NCBI GenBank assembly: GCA_033439265.1
Contig: JAVTVX010000020.1
Location: 19,734,001 to 19,798,000 of the forward strand
Origin: Dillenia suffruticosa
Lineage: Eukaryota; Streptophyta; Magnoliopsida; Dilleniales; Dilleniaceae
Direction of reading: 5' to 3'
Length of the DNA stretch: 64,000 bases
In this document: piece by piece, positions 57,661-64,000 of the stretch
Layout of the letters: the number at the start of each line of letters is the position of its first letter
Position numbering within the stretch: position 1 is the stretch's first letter
The notes under the pieces: generated by a model
The model's input: only the letters and a program-made list of their open reading frames with translations
Databases searched by the model: none
What the model was told of the DNA's origin: nothing
Made by a program: the position numbers and the translations under genes

Positions 57661-59150
57661 ATGTCTCGTTCTGCTCGTACGGATGAACTTGTGTTTGACC
57701 AGAGATTGAGAAAAGAGCTCAGAGACTTACGAAAGAGACCAAACAAACAAGACAACTTAAATCTTCATTGCTCGAACTCACCTTAGAAGAGGACTTGCAG
57801 GATAAAACATTTGACAATGAGAAGCAACACATTCATGACGAGAACATGGCTGCACAAAAACCATTAAGGGAGTTAGTTACACTTGATGTTAACCAACAAT
57901 CTCTGTACATTAATTTTTCTGAAATTGAAAATCCATTTGAATTGAAATATAAATTTATTCACTTACTTCCTAAATTTCATGAACTTGTAGGAGAAGATCC
58001 AACAAACACCTTAAGGAATTTCATATCGTTTGTTCCACAATAAGACCACAAGGTGTACCTAAGAAGCAATTGAAGTTAAGGGTTTTTCTATTTTCTTTAG
58101 TTGATAAAACTAAATATTGGTTATTTTATTTACCCTCTGATTTAATTACTAACTGGAATGAGTTAAAAATATTGGTTTTAGAGAAAATTTTCCCAACTTC
58201 TAATGTAGCAAACATTCGGAAGGCGATTTGTTGTATAAGACAATTCAGTGGGGGAGATTTCGTATAAATATTGGGAAAGATTCAAGTAACTTTATGTTAG
58301 TTGTCTGCAACACCAAATTCCTGACCAGCTACTCATCCAATATTTTTATGAAGGTCTTTTGTTGTCGGAGAGGAACATGATTGATGCAACGAGTGGTGGT
58401 GTATTGATGAATAAAACACCTGAAGATGCACGAACTTTGATATCCAACATGGCAGCAAACGTGTAGCAATTCGGACGGAGGCAAGAGGCTCCAAAAGGGG
58501 TCAATGAAATAAGTATTTCTTCCCTTGAATATAAGATAGATTCCCTAACTTTTATGGTGAAAATGTTGGTTGTAGGACAAGTGCAATAAGTGAAAGCATG
58601 TGAAATTTGCTCGAGTATAGGTCACCCAACCAACATTTGTCCTATCCTTCAAGAGGACTTTAACAAACAATTGAATGTTGAAGATGGATTTTCAGGACAG
58701 TCTAAAAAAAATACAATCCTTACTCAAACACCTATAACCAAAGTTGGGGAGATCATTCAAATATGAGTTACGAGACTAGACTATAAGGATTTTCATAGCA
58801 ATCATATGGAAGACCACATTTTCAACTACAGCAACCTTCACAAAATCTAGCACAATCTTTGGAAGATCTCGTGAAAAATTTTATGCAGGACATGCAAAAA
58901 TTCCATCAAGAAACAAGAGCAAGTATCAAAGTCTTGGCATTCAAATGTCACAATTGGTGACGACAATAAGCAAAATCAAAACTAATCAAGGAAAATTACT
59001 GTCTTAAGTGGAATTAATTTAAGGGAGAATGAAAGTGCTATACTGCTCAGAGATGAAAAAGAAGTGCAAAATTCTTCATCAAAGGAGACACAAAAAGCGG
59101 AAGAAAACGAAAAGGAAACAATGTCTCTTGATACTACACCAATAAAGGTA
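57661..59150 (+). pseudogene. Athila/Tat gag pseudogene
   Basis: It starts at ATG 57661 (MSRSARTDELVFDQRLRKEL), 54 nt past the primer site. Successive frames give LEEDLQDKTFDNEKQHIHDE, ENPFELKYKFIHLLPKFHEL with DPTNTLRNFISF (to 58043), then RVFLFSLVDKTKYWLFYLPS and ITNWNELKILVLEKIFPTSN (58070-58267), QLLIQYFYEGLL, GGVLMNKTPEDARTLISNMA, and a zinc knuckle CEICSSIGHPTNIC (about 58610). This is the gag of Athila/Tat gypsy elements. At least four frame changes or stops separate these pieces. It is cut off at the junction with unit 2. Confidence 0.85.
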
Positions 59151-59277
59151 AGTGGACACCAAATAATTCAAATTCAAAACTAATTATTTCTCTCTTGTAT
59201 TCTCTCTCTCTCTTAATCTCCCTCTCTCTCTATTTTCTCCCCCTAATCTCTCCTCTTGATCTCACTCTCTCTCTCTT
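59151..59277. repeat. CT-rich junction between Athila gag and duplicated unit 2
   Basis: Imperfect CTCTCTCTC runs and AATCTCTCC units fill the boundary. The bHLH sequence resumes at AATCACAGGTTTTATGCATT. A CT-rich filler at a duplication breakpoint is the simplest reading. Confidence 0.6.
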
Positions 59278-59679
59278 AATCACAGGTTTTATGCATTGAG
59301 GGCTGTTTTGCCGAATAACTCAAAGATGGATAAGGCTTCGTTGCTTGGTGATGCCATTACATATATTATGGATCTTCAAATGAAGATTAAAATGCTGGAA
59401 GCTGAAAAGATGGGAAGCGGTAAGCAAAAGTATGTTCCTCCGTGGGAGATTTATTTTCAAGCTAGAAAAGATGATGCTGTTGTAAGGGTCAACTGCCGTT
59501 TGGATTCTCACCCACTTTCTAAAGTCATCAAAGTATTCCAAGAGCATCAAGTTGATGCTCAAGAGTCCAACGTTTCAACCACTCAGATGATAAGGTTGTT
59601 CATACATTCTTTATTTGGACCCAATCTGGTGCTGTGGAACTATTGGAGGAGAAGCTGGTGGCTGCCCTATCAAAGTGAT
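59278..59679 (+). pseudogene. Second, truncated bHLH pseudogene copy (HLH and ACT-like region)
   Basis: It aligns with 35742-36167: [40 protein letters not shown], then the ACT-like part to ESNVSTT. The N-terminal and basic DNA-binding parts are missing. One copy of the 21-bp unit duplicated in unit 1 is present, with a 1-bp deletion near 59583 that shifts the frame; VEL...[11 protein letters not shown] is still readable in another frame. In one position (KMDKASL) it is closer to the family consensus than unit 1 (KMDEASL). Confidence 0.85.
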
Positions 59680-60897
59680 CCACATGTTACATTGTGCATG
59701 TAAGATGAACTCGACGCAACTTACAAGTCGTGCTTAAAAATCTTGGGACTGCATCTTTTATGGCAGACTCTATTTCGGGCTGATGCTTTGTTGTAATGTT
59801 TTCGGTTGTTTTCTGAATTAAGTGAAGTTGTTAACCAACACTGGTCTGTACCTTTTTGTTGTACAACATGAGGGTATTGATTAAAGTTTTTTGTCTATTT
59901 TTCTTAGTGCTCAGACACTGTTTCATGTTATGATGCTTCAGAATCAGTTGTAAAGTTCAGTTGTTATAAACTATGTTATGTACTTTTCTCGCTTCTGAGG
60001 TTGCCCTGCTTTTAATCCAATTTGATTTGATTAGATTTACCCGCAATTTTGTGTCATTTTGCGTATGCAGCAGGGATACTGGAGAGAGATGAGGAGTGGT
60101 CTGGTATGTTATTTTAGAGAATGCTTGCTCCCTGTTTTGGGGATTTGTGGTGAAAAAGAAGGAAAACTGGACTTTATAGTCCTTGTAAGACCATAGCTGA
60201 AAAAAGGGAGATGAAGTAGTTTAAAGATGTAATAATCGTACAACAACAACAACTAGGACCTTAATCCCAAAATTTTGAGGCCGGCTAAGGATGTAATAAT
60301 CATGCTTGATGAAATTTTCTAAACATGGAATGGGAACAGATGTTCTAGTCAACAGAAACTGTGGAGAACAAGGTGTTTGAGCGATTGAAGTTTCTTTTAA
60401 TAGCTCAGTGAGATGCATCGAGGGCCTTTTCAATAGTTTGGAAGCAAGTACAGGGAGAAAGAATGTGCTCTGAGGAATGCTTTTAGATTAACTAGTCATT
60501 TCTCATTTTATGTGCTGTGAGGAATGCTTTTTAGATTAACTAGTTATTTCTCGTTTTTTTTTCTTCTGTTCCACATCTGGCTGCAGCTCTGATGTGTTTA
60601 TGCCTTATAGTTGACACGGTCTGAATGTTGCAGTCCATGCCATGTTATACAACTTGGTGTTTGGATAATCGGAGCTGAGCTATATCGGTATGAATCTTGA
60701 CCTTACCTATACTGAAGTAATCTGTAGATAATAGAGGAGAGAATTCACATGTTAATGTTGTGGTTTCACGAACCAACAGTTTCTGCTGAGCCCCTTGTTT
60801 CCCGATTGTTTTAGCAATGTCTCTGAGCTGTCCAGGAGAGAACCATGGAAACCATCTTAGTTGCTTCTTACTTCTTAAACTGCAACATATCTGGAGG

Positions 60898-61785
60898 GAA
60901 TGCGCTTGTTCGTCATTGTCTAAGCCTGTAATGCAAAGGCTGCAGATATTTCACAAAATTGACTTTAGAAAGAGAGGTGGATCAATTCTTAATTGATCAT
61001 TACTCTGGTCAAGGATGGGCAATGAGGATAATCTTTCAACTATTAATCATCTACTTTCTATGCACTGTTGTTTTCTTTGTTTTGCTGGCCTTGCCTTTTT
61101 CATATCCACCCATAATCTACACTTGATCTTAGCCAAAAGGCCGAGAAAGGTATCATATCCACCCATAATCAATTAGCATAGCTGACGCCAAGTTCAAATA
61201 TTTGGGTCTCAATAAAAATTGAAAATTTTAAGACTAAATAAAAAAATGTCAAAATTTTAAAGCTGCAGATATAATTATCCTAAAGAAAAAAAAAAAAAAA
61301 AGGAAGAGAAGACAAGGACCCCGTGTGCTAGCTCAATGGGTTATAGTTATGGGTCATATTGCATGAAAACCGATATGAATACGAAATGGTAGAGAAAAAT
61401 GATACTTTGTAATATTGCAAAAAAATGAAAATGAAAATGAAAATGGAAACGTGAGTAAACCCAATGCTCCGTACATTGATGTGTAAATTTTAAAATTTTG
61501 ATTCAGCTATTTCAATCGTAAATCAATGTGGTCGAACCACTGATTATTTAATAATAATTAAAAAATATATAAAATTAATTTTCAAAATAAATATCTATAA
61601 AATGAAAAATAAAATTCAATAAATATAAAATTAACAGTCACCCATAAAATTCATATTAAAAAAGTAAAAATAAAATAATTGAATCATATCTGTAATTAAA
61701 AAAAAAAAGTATAACATTTTTGAAATGCAAAGATACTATACACAAGCTAAGTATATTTGTATTAATTTATTTTTAAGTAATAAAT
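60898..61785. repeat. Host repeat C (unit 2 equivalent of repeats A and B)
   Basis: It aligns with 37345-38238 and 44273-45168 throughout, with private changes concentrated in the first half. Confidence 0.8.
61118..61153 (-). ncRNA. U2 snRNA 5' fragment (36 nt), copy C, retropseudogene
   Basis: Exact match, as I know the U2 5' end, from ATACCTTTCTCGGCC to GATCAAGTGTA on the minus strand. It is flanked by perfect 17-bp repeats CATATCCACCCATAATC at 61101-61117 and 61154-61170. The snRNA is truncated before the branch-point pairing region, so it is not a functional gene. Confidence 0.9.
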
Positions 61786-61971
61786 TGAAAATGACGTTTT
61801 TTGTTTTTTTTTTTTTTTTTTTTGTCTTTAACATGCATAACTTGTCTTGCACTAATTTTACTAATCGGTTTTCATATATACAATTTCTATTATTATTAAT
61901 AAAAGTTCTCTCGCATTTTTCCTTGCAAATTTAAATAGGGGAATTTCCATTCGCAAATCATAGACAAATAA

Positions 61972-61972
<1 letters not shown>

Positions 61973-62006
<34 letters not shown>
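61973..62006. repeat. (CT)n microsatellite, unit 2
   Basis: Counterpart of 45350-45382. Confidence 0.9.
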
Positions 62007-62007
<1 letters not shown>

Positions 62008-62280
62008 ACATGTAAGACTTCCATGATTGAGCATCAGAGTGACTTTCAAAACAATACTTTTGTTTTATATCTCCAAACTCTGATTTACTCTTTTCTTTCC
62101 TATTGAACAATATCTTTTACATCTCCACTCTATTTGTTTCTTTCTTTCAAGGGTGTAAATAAGTTGAACCATTTCAACAATAATTCAAAATTCGACTTAG
62201 TAATTAGTTTAATGAGTTAAACTTGTGAATAAAATAAACGATATATGAGTTAAACCTTTTAACTCTCATAAAATACAAAA

Positions 62281-62408
62281 TGAGTATGAGTTAAATTGTG
62301 TTTGACTCGTTTGATTCATGAGCTAACTCAAATATATATTGTAATGAGTATGAGTTAAATGGTGTTTGACTCGTTTGATTCATGAGCTAACTCAAATATA
62401 TATTGTAG
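62281..62408. repeat. 64-bp tandem duplication in unit 2
   Basis: TGAGTATGAGTTAAAT begins at 62281 and again at 62345. Unit 1 has a single copy near 46455-46520. Confidence 0.85.
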
Positions 62409-63049
62409 TATAATGTGTAATATGTATTAAAATTAATTAAATTCATTGTAGAGTTTATCATTTATAGTATTTGTGAAGGAAAAAAAATGAACTCAAAGAG
62501 TTCGACTTATTAATTAATTTGGTTCATTTTATTTTAGAAGTTTTTTCCTTGTGATATTCAATGATTTATATATTTTAATTGGCTACTGATAGTGCTTAAT
62601 TGAGTGTAATATTTGTTATTGATTTTTCTTTATTTTTGAATAAATATTATACTAATATTTATGTTTTGTGATATTTGATATGTTAGAATTGATGGAGTAG
62701 ATTTATTAAGGAAAGTGAAGAAAAATGAGCTAAATAGAGCCAATTATACAAAGAATGAAAAATTTGGACAGTAATGCTCTTTTATTAGTACGTTGGTACG
62801 TTGATTATAAAGAGACAATGCAAGAATTTTTGAAAATTTATTACAGTAAAATTTTCTTTCCCAATTGTACGTTCAAGAGAAAATTGAGATGGAATTTGAG
62901 ATATTGAAAATTTTTGAAAATTTTATTACACTCCTAATATTTTGAAATATGAAATTTTGAGTCAAGTTATTTATCTTTTAGAAAATTTTTTCATTTGAAA
63001 TTTCTTAAAATATTATGTTTTAAAAGTTTTTCCTTTCATAAAAAAATGA

Positions 63050-64000
63050 GAATATTTTGTTAAGTCAGAAAAAGGAAGGGAATCCAATACTTTTAAAGTT
63101 AGCAACCGGCTGAGTATATATTCCTCTTTATTTTCTTGAAAAAAAAAACATACATTGGTTTTTGGGAGGAGAAGCAAACCCCAAGGAGGCAGCGGCCACC
63201 ATTTTCTCCGGGAGAAGCAGCCAGGGCAACACGTTGTTTTTGTTTCCATATTCTTTCTTCATCAACAATAAATCTTCTTTGTGAGTTTTTCTTTTTGCTG
63301 TGCTTTATTATGAATTTATTTTCTAGTCAAAAAATTGTTAAAATCTTGATAAATGAAGATTGTGAGATCTACTTGGCAACAGAGGAACATGATTTTATTG
63401 ATTTGATATTTGTAAATAGTTATTTAATCTCTATATTCTAATATTTATAATTGTTTTGGTTTTGTTAAATATAGGTATATATTTAATAATTCTAGAATAG
63501 TTTATAACCATTTAAAAACAGCAAAATTTGTTTATTTTTAATATAGTGGTAATTGATATAGTTTTATAGTTTCGCAAACGGTTTAATTTATTTCAAGAGA
63601 TTAAATAATCTAATTTTAATAAATTCAGTTTAAAATTTGTTAATTAGGATTGAATTTTTCTAAATCTTAATGCTATCGAAATACTAAATCCAATGAGACT
63701 CTTTTGAATTGTCTTTCGATTAGAAAAGTAATTAATGATGGTATCTTACTTACCGAAAAAGTAAGGAAAAATTAGTTGTTTTGTGGTATTTAATGATTAT
63801 AACCAATTTATTTACATAATATTAAGTAATTTTTATATCGATGATCAATCAAATACATCAAGATGAAAATAATTTTTATGGCTAAATTTCATTATCATTG
63901 ATATTTATTTCTTAAATTTGTGTTATTTAACTGTTTTGCTCTAATTAATTGTATTGATTTATTTTTTTTGATAGATTTAAATAATTTCTCAAATCCCCAC
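63050..64000 (+). mobile_element. Athila/Tat-type LTR, uninterrupted copy in unit 2 (cut by window end)
   Basis: Continuous equivalent of 47080-47398 plus 56815-57455. It keeps the empty insertion site at 63354-63358. The frames at 63013-63249 and 63136-63441 lie in U3/R sequence and are not genes. Confidence 0.65.

Larger units (their letters stand above)
59278..64000. repeat. Duplicated host segment, unit 2 (continues beyond the window)
   Basis: It aligns in order with 35742-38238, 44273-47393 and 56815-57455, omitting the pararetrovirus and the 9.4-kb gypsy element. It begins within the bHLH codons Asn-His-Arg-Phe-Tyr and ends in the Athila LTR at the window edge. It contains its own U2 fragment, CT microsatellite and poly-T repeat. 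Relative to unit 1 it lacks about 0.8 kb (45447-46243) and has a 64-bp tandem duplication. Confidence 0.88.

Noticed and set aside
1-64000. CRISPR array, operon or other prokaryotic system
   Set aside because: No regularly spaced repeats with unique spacers. All recognisable genes and elements are plant-type.

Overview
The window is nuclear DNA from a flowering plant, most likely a eudicot. It shows plant-type Ty3/gypsy and Ty1/copia retrotransposons primed by initiator tRNA-Met, an endogenous pararetrovirus (Caulimoviridae), a jasmonate-type bHLH pseudogene, short secreted-peptide genes, and long AT-rich spacers with GA/CT microsatellites. Most of it is transposable-element sequence. No rRNA, tRNA, CRISPR array or prokaryotic feature is visible.

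Layout. 1-7551: end of a Ty3/gypsy element, its 3' LTR (110-3640, interrupted by a 1.04-kb Mutator-like element with a 10-bp target duplication) and a second LTR of the same family (about 4934-7551). 8193-12025: decayed Ty1/copia element, minus strand. 12648: a CACTA-type terminus. 13785-14198: secreted-peptide gene 1. 15243-18130: Athila/Tat-type LTR and internal remnants. 19529-26563: complete but coding-dead Ty1/copia element with a perfect 5-bp target duplication. 27037-27213: secreted-peptide gene 2, which shares the motif RVPTPxSxPSPTIP with gene 1. 29221-36167: a JAM/bHLH13-like gene killed by stops, frameshifts and a young Reina-type chromovirus (29440-34838) on the opposite strand. 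37.3-45.2 kb: two 0.9-kb direct host repeats enclosing a caulimovirid fragment (about 38261-44272). 47399-56809: a large gypsy element with 2.9-kb LTRs and no coding capacity, nested in an Athila/Tat LTR. 57661-59150: Athila/Tat gag pseudogene. 59278-64000: second copy of the host segment, beginning inside the bHLH pseudogene.

History readable from the sequence. A segment running from bHLH codon Asn-His-Arg-Phe-Tyr through its 3' flank into the Athila/Tat LTR was tandemly duplicated. Unit 2 (59278 onward) lacks both the pararetrovirus and the 9.4-kb gypsy element and keeps an empty site for the latter, so both probably arrived after the duplication. The oldest readable event in the flank is insertion of the first 36 nt of U2 snRNA (antisense), bracketed by a 17-bp duplication and now present three times.

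Candidates for something new: (i) the 3'-truncated U2 retrocopies with target-site duplications; (ii) the pararetrovirus inserted between 0.9-kb host repeats with a perfect 26-bp inverted repeat at one junction; (iii) a splice-donor/acceptor pair conserved in the LTRs of two gypsy families; (iv) the pair of short secreted proteins with an IDA/PIP-like proline motif. The only plausible functional host genes are the two peptide genes. Everything was read by eye; identities are estimates.
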